Shown here piece after piece: positions 30,676 through 39,751 of a stretch of DNA of 56,770 bases. The stretch's first letter is position 1, and each line of letters opens with the position of its first letter. The DNA is from Streptomyces sp. ISL-12 (GTDB lineage Bacteria; Actinomycetota; Actinomycetes; Streptomycetales; Streptomycetaceae): assembly GCF_018614415.1 (NCBI RefSeq), contig NZ_JAGGOO010000122.1, positions 1 to 56,770 on the forward strand, given 5' to 3'. Made by a program: the position numbers and the translations under genes. The notes beneath the pieces were generated by a model. That model had not been told where the DNA came from and searched no databases. It saw nothing but the letters and a program-made list of their open reading frames with translations.

Positions 30676-32781
30676 TCAGGCGCGGGACTGCCGGAGCACC
30701 CAGATGAAGTAGGGCGCGCCGACCAGGGCGATCATGAGGCCCGCCGGCAACTGGGCGGGGGCGATGAGCGTGCGGCCGAGGGCGTCGGCCACGCACACCA
30801 GCAGACCGCCGAGCAGCATCGCGACCGGGATCGCGCGGCCGTGCCGGGCGCCCACCAGGGACCGGGCGAGGTGCGGGGCGACGAGCCCCACGAAGCCGAC
30901 GACACCGATGGCGACCACGCTGAGCGCCGCGAGCACCGCGGCGATCGCCAGGGCGGCGAAGCGGGTGCGTTCCACCCGTACGCCGACGATGCGCGGGGTG
31001 TCCTCGTCGACGGCGAGCAGGTCGAGCCGGCCGCGCATGGACAGCAGGACGGGAAGGGCCAGTGCCAGGGCCACCGCGACCGGTACGACGTCGGGGAACG
31101 TACGGCCGTAGGTGGTGCCGGAGAGCCAGGTGAAGATCTGCGGCGTGTTGTACGGGTCGGCGCGCAGCAGGAGGAAGGTGGTGATCGAGGTGAGGCCGTA
31201 CCCCATGCCGATGCCGATCAGGACGAACCGGTCGGGCAGGAAGCCGCCGCGCCAGGCCAGCAGGGTGATCACCGCGAAGGTGAGGAGCCCCGCCGCGACC
31301 GCGACCACGATGAGCACCGGCCGTCCGCCGGACAGCCCGGAGGTGACGACGCTCGCCGCGCCCAGTCCGGCGCCCGCCGTGATGCCGAGCACGCCCGGCT
31401 CCGCCAGCGGGTTGCGTACGGCGCTCTGCACGACGCTTCCGGCCAGTCCGAGGGCGGCGCCGGCCAGGACCGCGGCGAGCACGCGCGGAACCCGGTCGTC
31501 GAGGGCCTGGCCGATCAGGCTCGGGGCGGTGCCCTGGAACCAGAGCGCGATGTCTCCCGTGCGCAGCCACAGGCTCCCGGCCAGGACCGCCACGACGGCC
31601 GCCCCGGCCAGCAGTACCGCCGCGCCGGCCACGACGAGGAGGAAGGCCCGGCGTGAGCGGACGGCGACCCGCGCGTGCGGGGGCCGGCGCAGGCCGCCCG
31701 TGTCCCGCAGGCGCAGCGCGAGGACCACGATCACGACGGCGCCGAGCAGCGCGGTCGGTACGCCGGTGGGGATGGCGGCGGCGCCGTCCGCGCCCTGCAC
31801 CGCGCGCAGGACCGCGTCCGCGAGCAGGATGAGCAGCGCGCCGAGCAGTCCGGCCGCCGGGATCAGGAAGAGGTGCCGGCGCAGGGCGCGGACCCGCGCG
31901 GCGACCAGGCGGGCCAGCACGGGAGCGCCGAGGCCGACGAAGCCGATGGGGCCCGCGAGGGTCACCGCGGTGCCGGTCAGCAGCACGGCGCAGAGCACGG
32001 CGGTGACGCGGGTGCTGCGGATCGGCACGCCGAGGGTGGACGCGGCGTCGTCGCCGAGGTTCATCACGTCCAGCCGCCGGGACAGCGCCAGGGCGACGCA
32101 CAGCACCACCGCGATGAGGGGGTAGGCGCGTACCGACGCGTCGATGTTCAGCTGGGCGAGCGAGCCGCTGCCCCAGGCGAAGAGGCCGGTCGTGTTCTGG
32201 TCGAACAGGATGAGCAGCATGCTGGTCGCCGCGTCCAGGGCCATCGCCGTCGCCGATCCGGCGAGGACGAGGCGGGTGCCCGTGGTGCCGGCGGCCCGGC
32301 CCGCGAGGAGCAGCACGAGCGCGGCGGCGACCAGGCCGCCGGCGAAGGCGACGGCGCCCGACGCCCACAGCGGGACGGTGAGGCCGAAGGCGGCGACGAG
32401 GGTGAGGCTGAAGTAGGCCCCGGCCGTGACCGCGAGGGTGTCGGGGGAGGCGAGCGTGTTGTGCGTGACGGACTGCAGGAGGGTGCCGGCGCAGCCGAGG
32501 GCGAAGCCCACCGCCACGCCCGCGAGCAGGCGCGGCAGGCGTGAGCCGGTGAAGATCTCGCCGACCGGCGCCCCGCCGGGTTCCTCCGGCTGCCCGGTGA
32601 AGTGGCGCACCAGGTCGCCGACGCCGACGCCCGACGTGCCCTGCGTCAGGTGCCACAGGCCCACCAGGACGGTCGCGGCGAGGAGGAGTGCCAGGACGGC
32701 CACCCCGGCGGGGCCGCCGCCGCGCTCGTCACGCGGCGGCGAACTCCCTTCGGGCGGCGCTGTGCGTATCGCTGTCTTCAC
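30676..32781 (-). CDS. Fused FecCD-type siderophore ABC permease (two permeases in one chain)
   Basis: A protein of 701 residues, twice the usual FecCD length. Half 1 (about 20-350) has SRLPRLLAGVAVGFALGCAG and GPIGFVGLGAPVLAR; half 2 (about 370-700) has DRVPRVLAAVLAGAALGLAG, NPLAEPGVLGI and GFVGLVAPHLAR. These are the conserved FecCD segments, present twice. The fused layout is like FhuB. The first half has THNTLASPDTL where half 2 has VRNPLAEPGVL. It forms the membrane channel for the lipoprotein and ATPase encoded upstream in the same operon, with seven bases to the lipoprotein stop. Confidence 0.95.
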   Translation of the reverse strand: MKTAIRTAPPEGSSPPRDERGGGPAGVAVLALLLAATVLVGLWHLTQGTSGVGVGDLVRHFTGQPEEPGGAPVGEIFTGSRLPRLLAGVAVGFALGCAGTLLQSVTHNTLASPDTLAVTAGAYFSLTLVAAFGLTVPLWASGAVAFAGGLVAAALVLLLAGRAAGTTGTRLVLAGSATAMALDAATSMLLILFDQNTTGLFAWGSGSLAQLNIDASVRAYPLIAVVLCVALALSRRLDVMNLGDDAASTLGVPIRSTRVTAVLCAVLLTGTAVTLAGPIGFVGLGAPVLARLVAARVRALRRHLFLIPAAGLLGALLILLADAVLRAVQGADGAAAIPTGVPTALLGAVVIVVLALRLRDTGGLRRPPHARVAVRSRRAFLLVVAGAAVLLAGAAVVAVLAGSLWLRTGDIALWFQGTAPSLIGQALDDRVPRVLAAVLAGAALGLAGSVVQSAVRNPLAEPGVLGITAGAGLGAASVVTSGLSGGRPVLIVVAVAAGLLTFAVITLLAWRGGFLPDRFVLIGIGMGYGLTSITTFLLLRADPYNTPQIFTWLSGTTYGRTFPDVVPVAVALALALPVLLSMRGRLDLLAVDEDTPRIVGVRVERTRFAALAIAAVLAALSVVAIGVVGFVGLVAPHLARSLVGARHGRAIPVAMLLGGLLVCVADALGRTLIAPAQLPAGLMIALVGAPYFIWVLRQSRA

Positions 32782-32788
32782 TTGCTCT

Positions 32789-33856
32789 TCACTTGTTGTC
32801 GAGTACGTCGACGTAGGCGTCGATCGCCTGCTCGCAGGAGCGCGGACCGCCGGCGCCCCACACCCGCGCCGGGAACGAGTGGGCGCGGCCTTCCTTGACC
32901 GCCGGGAGCGTCTTCCAGATCTCGTTCTTCTTCAGCGCCTCGACGTACCCGCCGGCGCCTTCGTCGTTCGCGTAGAAGAGGTTGGCGTCACCGACCGCGG
33001 TGAGTCCCTCGACGTCGGTCTGGGCGAGTCCGTAGGAGGGGTCGACGCCGCCGTCCCCGTGGTCCTTGTTGATCGCGTCGGTCCACGCCGGGGTTATGCC
33101 GAGTTCCTTGCCTATCTCGGTGAACAGGGCGCCGTCGCTGTAGGGGCGGACGGTGAGGTTGCCGCCCTGCAGCCATCCGTCGAAGAACAGAAACTTCTTG
33201 GTCGGCAGATCGGCGTCGACGACCTTCTGCTTGGCCGTCGCGAGGTGCGCGTCGAACTCCTCGAGCACCTGGTCGGCGCGTTCGGTGCGGCCCGTCGCCT
33301 TGCCGATCATGCTGAACACCTCGCGCATGTTCCCGATCGGGTCGTCCGGGTCCGCCCCGCGCGTGACCATCACGGGGACGTCTCTCTTCTCCAGCTTCTT
33401 GACCATCTCGTCGTCGGCCTTGAACGCCTCCACGATGATCAGGTCGGGGTCGGCCGCGTAGAGGGTGTCGAGGTCGGGCTCCTCACGGGTGCCGATGTCC
33501 GTCACCCCGCCGGGCAGCTTCTCGGCGCTGACCCAGGTGCTGTACCCCTCGGCGTCGGAGACGGCGGTGGGGGTGACGCACAGGGTCAGCGCGTCCTCGA
33601 TCTGCTGCCACTCCAGGACCGCGATCCGCTCGGCGGGCTTGTCGAGCTTCACCTGCCGGCCGACGCCGTCCTTGAAGGAGACCGGTCCCGTCGAGGTGGT
33701 CGTGGTGTCGTCGGCACAGCTCTCGGAGGCGGGGGACGCGCTGGCGCTGCCGCTGCCGCCCGTGGCCTTGTCGACGTCGGTGGTACCGCAGGCCGTCGCG
33801 GCGAGAAGGGAGATGCCGGTGACGGCCGATGCGGCCAGGCGACGGGGACGGTTCAT
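32789..33856 (-). CDS. Iron-siderophore ABC transporter substrate-binding lipoprotein
   Basis: A protein of 355 residues with a lipoprotein signal (MNRPRRLAASAVTGI, lipobox LAATAC, Cys near residue 23) and a Ser/Thr-rich linker. The mature part is a FecB/FhuD-type helical-backbone binding protein: RIAVLEWQQIEDALTL, LDTLYAADPDLIIVEAFK, FSMIGKATGRTERADQVL and PARVWGAGGPRSCEQAID. It should capture a ferric siderophore outside the membrane for the fused permease. It is second in the minus-strand operon, 64 bases after the ATPase. Confidence 0.94.
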   Translation of the reverse strand: MNRPRRLAASAVTGISLLAATACGTTDVDKATGGSGSASASPASESCADDTTTTSTGPVSFKDGVGRQVKLDKPAERIAVLEWQQIEDALTLCVTPTAVSDAEGYSTWVSAEKLPGGVTDIGTREEPDLDTLYAADPDLIIVEAFKADDEMVKKLEKRDVPVMVTRGADPDDPIGNMREVFSMIGKATGRTERADQVLEEFDAHLATAKQKVVDADLPTKKFLFFDGWLQGGNLTVRPYSDGALFTEIGKELGITPAWTDAINKDHGDGGVDPSYGLAQTDVEGLTAVGDANLFYANDEGAGGYVEALKKNEIWKTLPAVKEGRAHSFPARVWGAGGPRSCEQAIDAYVDVLDNK

Positions 33857-33920
33857 GACTGATCCTCTTTCATGGGACGCGGATGATCGCTGCGGTGTAC
33901 TGACGCGGTGTGGCGGCTGC

Positions 33921-34823
33921 TCATCGGAGCGGTGGACGAGCCGCCTGGGGAGGGACGGGCGTGCCGGGGTGCCGCCCGACCGGGTCGATGCGGAGCCGGC
34001 CCGTGCGGGGGTCGACGCCGACCTCGACCTGGATGTCGTAGACCTCGCCGATGTTCTCGGCGGTGAGGACGTCCACGGGTGCGCCCAGCGCGTGGACGCG
34101 TCCGGAGCGCATGAGGACGAGGGTGTCCGCGACCCGGGCCGCCTGGTCGAGGTCGTGCAGCACGATCCCGACCGCGATGCCGTGCTCCTGGACGAGGTCG
34201 CGCACCAGGTCGAGCGTCTCGATCTGGTAGCGCAGATCCAGGTGGTTGGTCGGTTCGTCCAGCAGGACGACGCCGGTGTCCTGGGCGAGGCAGGCCGCGA
34301 GCCAGACGCGCTGCATCTCCCCGCCGGACAGTTCCCCGACCGGCCGGCCGGCCATGTCCCGTACGCCGGTGACGCCCATGGCGCGGTCGACGGCGGCCCG
34401 GTCCTCGGCGGTCGGTCCGGCGAAGCCGCGCCGGTAGGGGTGACGGCCGAACGCCACGACCTCCGTGACCGTCAGCCCCTGGGGCGCGGGCCTCGACTGG
34501 GAGAACAGGGTGACCTCGCGGGCGAACTGACGCGGGCTGAGCAGCGCCGCGTCGCGCTCGGACGGTTCACCGGGGGCGCCGAGCGTCACCCGGCCGCCGT
34601 CCACCCGGTGCAGCCGGGAGAGCGCGCGCAGCAGCGTGGACTTGCCGCTGCCGTTCGGCCCCACCAGGGCGGTCGCCCGGCCGGGCTCCAGGGCGATGGA
34701 GACACCGTGGACGACCGGCTTGCCGCCGTACCGCAGCACCAGGTCGTGCCCGGCGAGCGCGCCGGCCGGGGCGGCGGGGCCGGCCGCGGGGTCACTGGCG
34801 GGCCGGAGGGGATTCGTGAACAT
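33921..34823 (-). CDS. Iron-siderophore ABC transporter ATP-binding protein
   Basis: A protein of 300 residues. Walker A is GPNGSGKST (about 57), the signature is LSGGEMQR, Walker B is VVLLDEPTNHLDL and the switch His follows in IVLHDLDQAAR. This is the FecE/FepC type. The ATG at 34823 starts just before the domain; longer frames add Pro/Gly-rich sequence. The ribosome-binding site is weak. It is the first gene of the four-gene uptake operon downstream of an AraC regulator. Confidence 0.94.
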   Translation of the reverse strand: MFTNPLRPASDPAAGPAAPAGALAGHDLVLRYGGKPVVHGVSIALEPGRATALVGPNGSGKSTLLRALSRLHRVDGGRVTLGAPGEPSERDAALLSPRQFAREVTLFSQSRPAPQGLTVTEVVAFGRHPYRRGFAGPTAEDRAAVDRAMGVTGVRDMAGRPVGELSGGEMQRVWLAACLAQDTGVVLLDEPTNHLDLRYQIETLDLVRDLVQEHGIAVGIVLHDLDQAARVADTLVLMRSGRVHALGAPVDVLTAENIGEVYDIQVEVGVDPRTGRLRIDPVGRHPGTPVPPQAARPPLR

Positions 34824-34936
34824 CGAGACGGGTCCGGACGGTCGGAGGGACGAGGACGGCGGCACCCTCCGTCCGGCCTTCACCGGAAGGGCCGCGCACT
34901 CCCCCACGCACGGACAGCACCGTTCGCGTCGAGCAA

Positions 34937-34957
34937 CAACTAAGGGTTACCTAACTC
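34937..34957 (-). promoter_or_regulatory. Possible weak iron box upstream of the uptake operon
   Basis: The + strand carries CTAAGGGTTACCTAAC, with TTAGG-like half-sites resembling the iron box but matching only about 12 of 19 positions. It lies about 115 bases before the ATPase start, where iron control of a siderophore operon would be expected. I treat it as tentative. Confidence 0.3.
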
Positions 34958-34991
34958 CGAGAAGGCTATAGTCCGCTCGCCATGCCGACAA

Positions 34992-35867
34992 TCAGGAGTT
35001 CTGGTCACGCGATACGGGATTCCGGACATGCCCAGAAATCCCGTCCGTCGCGCCGAAGAACGCGCCCGGCGTGGTGCCCATGACCCGCCGGAAGGCGGCG
35101 ATGAAGGAACTGGGCTGCGCGTAGCCGAGCGTCTCGGAGACCGTCGCCACCTCGCTTCCCTCGGCGAGGAGCGCCAGCGCCCGGTGTACCCGCAGCATCT
35201 GCCGCCACTGCGCGAAGGACAGGCCGGTCGTCTGGCGGAACGCTCGGGTGATGGTGCGGTCACTGGTCCCCAGCCGTCGCGCCCACTCCTCCAGCGAGCG
35301 GCAGTCGGCGGGATCGTCCAGCAGGGCCGCGGCGATCGCGTCGATCCGGGGGTCGCCGGGCAACTGCAACGCGAACTGCCGCTCCGAGGGCCGCATCACG
35401 TCGAACACGACCGACTCCGCCCGCGCCCTGGCCGCCGCGTCGAGATCCGTACGGGACAGATGGGTCAGCAGTGACTCCAGCAACGGCGTCATCGCGATCG
35501 CCTTGGGCTCCCCGTACGCGAACGGGGTGTGCTCGGGCGCGAAGAAGGCGTGGAAGAACTCCGCGCCCGCCGTCGCCCGGCCCTCGTGCACCATTGCGGC
35601 GGGCATCCACAGCCCGTGCCCGCCGAACACGGTGAAGACGCTGTTCCTCACCCGGGAGGTCAGCGTTCCCCCGCGCACCCAGACCAGTTCGTGCAGGTCG
35701 TGCGCGTGCGGCGGGTACTCCGTGGGAACCGGGACGACCCGGAAGCCGGCGACGATGGAGGACGGGGCCGCTGCCTGCTCCGGCAGCGCCAGAGCCCGGC
35801 GCACCACGGTGCCCGCCTCCCGCCGCCACATCCCGGGGGTCGACTCACCGCGGGACGATCGGACCAT
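34992..35867 (-). CDS. AraC-family regulator with cupin domain
   Basis: A protein of 291 residues. The N-terminal cupin (about 30-150) has VPVPTEYPPHAHDLHELVWV and VFTVFGGHGLWMPAAMVHEG. The C-terminal double HTH (about 190-285) has SLEEWARRLGTSDRTITRAF, GLSFAQWRQMLRVHRALALL and VSETLGYAQPSSFIAAFRR. The start is uncertain: ATG 35867, or an in-frame ATG about 11 codons later. It stands upstream of the siderophore uptake operon on the same strand and may sense the siderophore. Confidence 0.9.
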   Translation of the reverse strand: MVRSSRGESTPGMWRREAGTVVRRALALPEQAAAPSSIVAGFRVVPVPTEYPPHAHDLHELVWVRGGTLTSRVRNSVFTVFGGHGLWMPAAMVHEGRATAGAEFFHAFFAPEHTPFAYGEPKAIAMTPLLESLLTHLSRTDLDAAARARAESVVFDVMRPSERQFALQLPGDPRIDAIAAALLDDPADCRSLEEWARRLGTSDRTITRAFRQTTGLSFAQWRQMLRVHRALALLAEGSEVATVSETLGYAQPSSFIAAFRRVMGTTPGAFFGATDGISGHVRNPVSRDQNS

Positions 35868-35952
35868 ATCGGCGAGTCTATCCGAGCAGGTCCGGCGCCC
35901 CGGCGGCGGACGTCGGCCCACGACCGACGGCCGGGACGCACCCGCAGACGGC

Positions 35953-36138
35953 TCAGACCCGCGCCGCGAACCCCACGAACCGCGACCACTGCGCGCGCCC
36001 GACGGCGAAGTGCGGACGCGTCACGTCCTTGGAGTCCCGTATGTGGATGGCCTGCTCGGTGACAGCGATCTCCACACAGTCGTCACCCTGGCTGCCGCTG
36101 TAGCTGGACTTGAACCACGCCAGTTCCGTCGTGCTCAT
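35953..36138 (-). CDS. DUF397 domain protein
   Basis: A protein of 61 residues. It has the whole DUF397 signature: WFKSSYSGSQGDDCVEIAV, IHIRDSKD and FAVGRAQWSRFVGFA. Such proteins are nearly always encoded directly after an XRE/DUF5753 regulator in Streptomyces and act as its small partner. Here the ATG overlaps the regulator's stop by four bases (ATGA). Confidence 0.95.
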   Translation of the reverse strand: MSTTELAWFKSSYSGSQGDDCVEIAVTEQAIHIRDSKDVTRPHFAVGRAQWSRFVGFAARV

Positions 36139-37007
36139 AGTTCTCCTCGGAGTCGCTCCAACAGACCCCGCGAGTCCTTGGCGTTCAGGGCCTGCGAGCG
36201 CAGTGTGTCATAGCGCTGGTAGAGCAGGCTCACCTCTTTCGCGTCGGAAATCAGGCGACCGTTCTGCTGGCCTTCGGAGTACGCGAACCGCTGCCCCTTG
36301 GGAGTCTCCAAGAGCCGAACCGGCCCATCCAGACAGGCATGCAACCCGGCCTCCATCGGCACGATCTGGAGGGTCACGTTGCGCGGTGCGGTCAGCTCCA
36401 GGACATGGTCCAGCATCTCCCGCATCTGCTCCGCGTCCCCGAACCGCCGCCGGAAGACGTGCTCCTCGGCGATGAAGCTGAACGGCGTGGTGGGCCGCTC
36501 GAACAGCATCCGCTGCCGCTCCATGCGCCGGGCCATAAAGTCCTCCAACTGCTCATCCGGCGCCACGGGCACCGTCCCCTCGAACACCGCCCGCGCGTAC
36601 CCCGGCGACTGCAACAGCCCCGGCACCAGCCGGCACTCGTACGTGCACAGGCTCAGCGCCACCTGCTCCAGCCGGGCCCACCGCCGGAACCAGGCCGCCA
36701 ACCCGGCCTCGCCGCGCGTCAGGTGCCGTGACGACTTCCTGAGCGCCCCCGTGTTCCCCGTTGCCTCCTCCCCCAGTTCCACGAAGGACTCGTCCGGCAT
36801 CCGCCGGCCCAACTCCACCGACTCCACGGTGTGTTTGGAGAACTGGACGCGTGTCGCGAACTCGGCCCTGCTGAGCCCCGCGTGTTCCCGCAGGGCCTGG
36901 ACGACGGCCCCGAAGGTCCGCAGACTGTCCGAGGGGTCGGGCTCCCGCACCTCCGTCTCACAGGCCGCCTCCGGTTCCCTGCTCTCGCTCATGTCGCCGT
37001 GCGTCAT
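36135..37007 (-). CDS. XRE-family regulator with DUF5753
   Basis: A protein of 290 residues. The HTH (about 30-85) reads FGAVVQALREHAGLSRAEFA then FSKHTVESVELGRRMP. DUF5753 follows (about 110-285): LSLCTYECRLVPGLLQSPGYA, RRMERQRMLF, FIAEEHVFRR, LQIVPMEAGLHACLDGPV. The ATG at 37007 is eight bases after GGAGGT; an in-frame ATG 15 bases later is an alternative. It is coupled to the DUF397 gene. Such pairs modulate development and secondary metabolism; the target is unknown. Confidence 0.93.
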   Translation of the reverse strand: MTHGDMSESREPEAACETEVREPDPSDSLRTFGAVVQALREHAGLSRAEFATRVQFSKHTVESVELGRRMPDESFVELGEEATGNTGALRKSSRHLTRGEAGLAAWFRRWARLEQVALSLCTYECRLVPGLLQSPGYARAVFEGTVPVAPDEQLEDFMARRMERQRMLFERPTTPFSFIAEEHVFRRRFGDAEQMREMLDHVLELTAPRNVTLQIVPMEAGLHACLDGPVRLLETPKGQRFAYSEGQQNGRLISDAKEVSLLYQRYDTLRSQALNAKDSRGLLERLRGEL

Positions 37008-37160
37008 CCGCGGCCACCTCCAGGTGTGTACGTCGCGTGCTGTATCCCCGCGATCGACAGCACCCAGGGTGACGGCGAGATCGTCGTACCGTCTACTCTT
37101 TGTGCCCGTACGCTGACGCACCGTACGCACCACGCCCCGGGCCGCACGCCCGCGCGCCCG

Positions 37161-37955
37161 TCACGGAGTGAGCGACGTGAGGGTGCCCCCCTCGACCTTC
37201 AGCGCCGCGCCGGTGGTGGCCGACGCCCGTTCCGAGCCGGTGAAGAGGATCAGGTCGGCGACCTCGGAGGGGCGGATCAGCCGGCCCAGCAGGGAGGTGG
37301 GGCGGAAGCGGGAGATGAACTCGCGCTGGGCGGCGTCGAAGGACTCCGCCTCGGGGATGAGGGCGGTGATGTACTCCTCGATGCCCTCGGTGTGCGTGGG
37401 GCCGGGCAGGACGGAGTTGACGGTGACGCCGGTGCCCGCGGCGGCCTTGGCCAGGCCGCCGGCCACCGCCAGCAGCGCGGTCTTGGTCATGCCGTAGTGG
37501 ACCATGTCCAGCGGCGTGTCGATGGCCGTCTCGCTGGAGACGAAGACGATGCGGCCGAAGCCGCGTTCCATCATGCCGGGCATGTACTGGCGGGCCAGCC
37601 GTACGCCGCTGAGGACGTTGACCTCGAAGAAGTGCCGCCACTCGGCGTCCTCGATCTCCAGGACCGGGGTCGAGGCGAAGATGCCGGTGTTGTTGACCAG
37701 GACGTCCACCCGGGGAACCGCCTCCAGCAGGACCTGGGCCCCTTCGGCGGTGGTGACGTCCGCGGCGACGGTGACCAGGTCGGCGCCGGGTACGCGCTGC
37801 CGGATGCCCTCGGCCGCCGCCTTCAGGCGCGTCTCGTCACGTCCGTTGAGGACGGTGCGGGCACCGGCACGGGCGAAGGCCTCGGCCGTGGCCAGCCCGA
37901 TGCCCATGGTGGAGCCCGTGACCAGGGCGGTGCGGCCGGCGAAGTCGATCTGCAT
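37161..37955 (-). CDS. Short-chain dehydrogenase/reductase
   Basis: A protein of 264 residues. TGSTMGIGLATAEAF is the cofactor motif; the usual NNAG is NNTG; the catalytic residues are Ser in FVSSETAI and YGMTK (YxxxK). Later segments are VNSVLPGPTHTEG and ATTGAALKVEGG. The ATG at 37955 has GAGGGAAACG upstream. It is divergent from a TetR gene and lies under three matching operators, so it is very probably repressed by that TetR and induced by a ligand related to its substrate. Confidence 0.92.
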   Translation of the reverse strand: MQIDFAGRTALVTGSTMGIGLATAEAFARAGARTVLNGRDETRLKAAAEGIRQRVPGADLVTVAADVTTAEGAQVLLEAVPRVDVLVNNTGIFASTPVLEIEDAEWRHFFEVNVLSGVRLARQYMPGMMERGFGRIVFVSSETAIDTPLDMVHYGMTKTALLAVAGGLAKAAAGTGVTVNSVLPGPTHTEGIEEYITALIPEAESFDAAQREFISRFRPTSLLGRLIRPSEVADLILFTGSERASATTGAALKVEGGTLTSLTP

Positions 37956-37979
37956 GGTGTTTCGTTTCCCTCGGGGTTT

Positions 37980-38056
37980 GAGACGGATCGTTCTCACTCA
38001 TTTTGAGACGGAGCGTTCTCTCCTGTCAAACTTTGTTACAGAGAACGTTCTGTCTC
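37980..38056. promoter_or_regulatory. Three copies of a 16-bp TetR operator
   Basis: GAGACGGATCGTTCTC (37980-37995, +), GAGACGGAGCGTTCTC (38005-38020, +) and GAGACAGAACGTTCTC (38041-38056, minus strand) share GAGACRGANCGTTCTC. They fill the gap between the divergent SDR (start 37955) and TetR (start 38140) genes and flank AT-rich DNA, as expected for autoregulated TetR control. Confidence 0.85.
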
Positions 38057-38139
38057 ATACTGGGATCGGCCAGGCCCCCAGGCCGAACCACCCGAACCAA
38101 CCACCCGACCCACCCGACCCACCCGCCCGAGGAGGACCC

Positions 38140-38733
38140 GTGGCGCGACGCTCCGCCGAGGAGACACGGCGGCACATCCTGAAGGTCGCGGGCGACCTGT
38201 TCTACGCCCGCGGGGTCCGCGCGGTCGGCATGGACCTGGTGATCAGCCGCGCGGAGGTGGCCAACGCCACCCTCTACCGCCAGTTCGCCACCAAGGACGA
38301 CCTGGTCACCGCCTACCTCGTCAGCCGCAACGACGACTGGTGGCGGCACCTGCGCGAGTCCGCCGCCGCCGCGCCCGACGCCCGCGCGCGCATCCGGCTC
38401 CTGTTCGACCTCACCCGCCAGGACATGACCCGGCCCGGCTACCGGGGCTGCGCCACGCTCAACATCACCAGCGAGTTCCCCGACGCCGAGCACCCGGCCC
38501 ACGCCGCGGCCGTCGCGCACAAGACCGAGGTGCAGGAGTGGCTGTCCGAGCAGCTCCGGGAGGCCGGGGACACCGACCCCGAGGACACCGCCGGGAAGCT
38601 CCTCGTCATCCTCGACGGCGCACAGGTCCTGGCCGCCGCCATGGGCACCACCACTCCCGGCGACCACATGACCGAACTGGCCGAACAGCTCCTGGAAGCG
38701 CGGCTGCCCGCACCCGGGACGGGGTCCAGATGA
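38140..38733 (+). CDS. TetR-family transcriptional regulator
   Basis: A protein of 197 residues. The N-terminal HTH is RRHILKVAGDLFYARGVRAV, then NATLYRQFATKDDLVTAYL. The C-terminal all-helical ligand domain includes YRGCATLNITSEFPDAEHPA, a pattern seen in regulators of reductase genes. The GTG at 38140 directly follows GAGGAGG. Divergent from an SDR with three operator copies between them. Confidence 0.92.
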   Translation: MARRSAEETRRHILKVAGDLFYARGVRAVGMDLVISRAEVANATLYRQFATKDDLVTAYLVSRNDDWWRHLRESAAAAPDARARIRLLFDLTRQDMTRPGYRGCATLNITSEFPDAEHPAHAAAVAHKTEVQEWLSEQLREAGDTDPEDTAGKLLVILDGAQVLAAAMGTTTPGDHMTELAEQLLEARLPAPGTGSR

Positions 38734-38937
38734 TCAATTCCAAGGGGGCGGTGGTCGTAGGCGGTCAGTGAGCGCAGGACGGGCTGTCCGGTGTGGTCGC
38801 TGCGCCAGATCGCGGCGGTTGTTGCGCGGTTGTCGCGAGGACTCGCTCCAGGAAGCGGGCGATGACACCGCCGGGGTGCGTCCTCGGTACTGTTCGAGGT
38901 GAGCTGGCCTTCGGCTCACGGAGCCTGGCTCGGGGAC
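38734..38937. other. Intergenic region with coding-like debris
   Basis: About 200 bases between TetR (+) and AraC (-). On the minus strand some pieces look coding (VIARFLERVLATTAQQPPRS; IWRSDHTGQPVLRSL in another frame), but no frame is continuous and no family is recognised. It may be a decayed gene tail. No convincing terminator. Confidence 0.3.
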
Positions 38938-39696
38938 TCACCCACCGGGTGCGACGCGATAGGTTCCCGGCGTCTGGCCCATGGTGCGGCTGAACGTGTC
39001 GATGAACGCACTGGTGGTGGCCCATCCGCACTGGCGTCCCGTTTCACTGACGCTTGCTCCCTCCGCCAGCAGCACCATGGCGTGAAACACCCGGACGTTG
39101 GTTCTCCATTGTGGATAGGTCATGCCGAACTCACTCCTGAACAGCCGGGCCAGGGTGCGCTCGCTCACGCCGATGCTCCGCGCGAGCCAGGCGGCAGTCC
39201 GCGGCTGCCGCAGATCGCCGGCCACCAGCGCGCACGCCTGCCGCAGCAGGGGGTTGGTGGGAGTGGGCAGCGTCAATGGCTCCACGAGGGCTCGCCGCAG
39301 CCGGTCCCGCAGGACGGCGCGCAGGTGGCGTGCCTCCTGCTGCGGGAGGGACGGTTCACTGCACGCGATGATCAGTTCGCGCACCAGGGTGTCCACGGCC
39401 ACGACGACCGGCACCCGGGACCTCAGCAGGACGTCGTGGGCGGCGAAGCCGAGCGTGTGCACGGAACTGTGCCCGTGCACCCGGTGCTGATGCCAGATGC
39501 CCGCCGGAATCCACACGGCGCGCGCCCTGGACGCCACCCAGGACGCCTCGCCCGTCTGCACCGCCAGCACACCGGCGCTGACGTAGAGAAGCTGGTGATA
39601 GCCATGCTGGTGGCGGCCGATGACCTCGCCCGCGAGGTGGGCATGCGAGGTGTCCCTGGGCTCCGACGCCTCCTCCGTCTGACCGTTTTCCGACAT
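38938..39696 (-). CDS. AraC-family regulator with cupin domain
   Basis: A protein of 252 residues. The N-terminal cupin has GEVIGRHQHGYHQLLYVSAG and ARAVWIPAGIWHQHRVHG. The C-terminal double HTH has TAAWLARSIGVSERTLARLF, GMTYPQWRTNVRVFHAMVLL and GWATTSAFIDTFSRTMGQTP. ATG 39696 was chosen because the domain begins soon after; the longer frame adds unrelated sequence. It is divergent from an exporter gene at 39752 and probably controls it. Confidence 0.92.
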   Translation of the reverse strand: MSENGQTEEASEPRDTSHAHLAGEVIGRHQHGYHQLLYVSAGVLAVQTGEASWVASRARAVWIPAGIWHQHRVHGHSSVHTLGFAAHDVLLRSRVPVVVAVDTLVRELIIACSEPSLPQQEARHLRAVLRDRLRRALVEPLTLPTPTNPLLRQACALVAGDLRQPRTAAWLARSIGVSERTLARLFRSEFGMTYPQWRTNVRVFHAMVLLAEGASVSETGRQCGWATTSAFIDTFSRTMGQTPGTYRVAPGG

Positions 39697-39751
39697 ACGA
39701 CGGCAGAATAACGGAAGCGGTACACAGCGCGGTCCTGCCAGCGTGGTGGTC

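Noticed and set aside
29522..32656. 1044-codon minus frame running through the permease into the C39-like gene
   Set aside because: The first two thirds are an out-of-frame shadow of the FecCD permease; only the part from 30628 encodes a domain and has a proper start.
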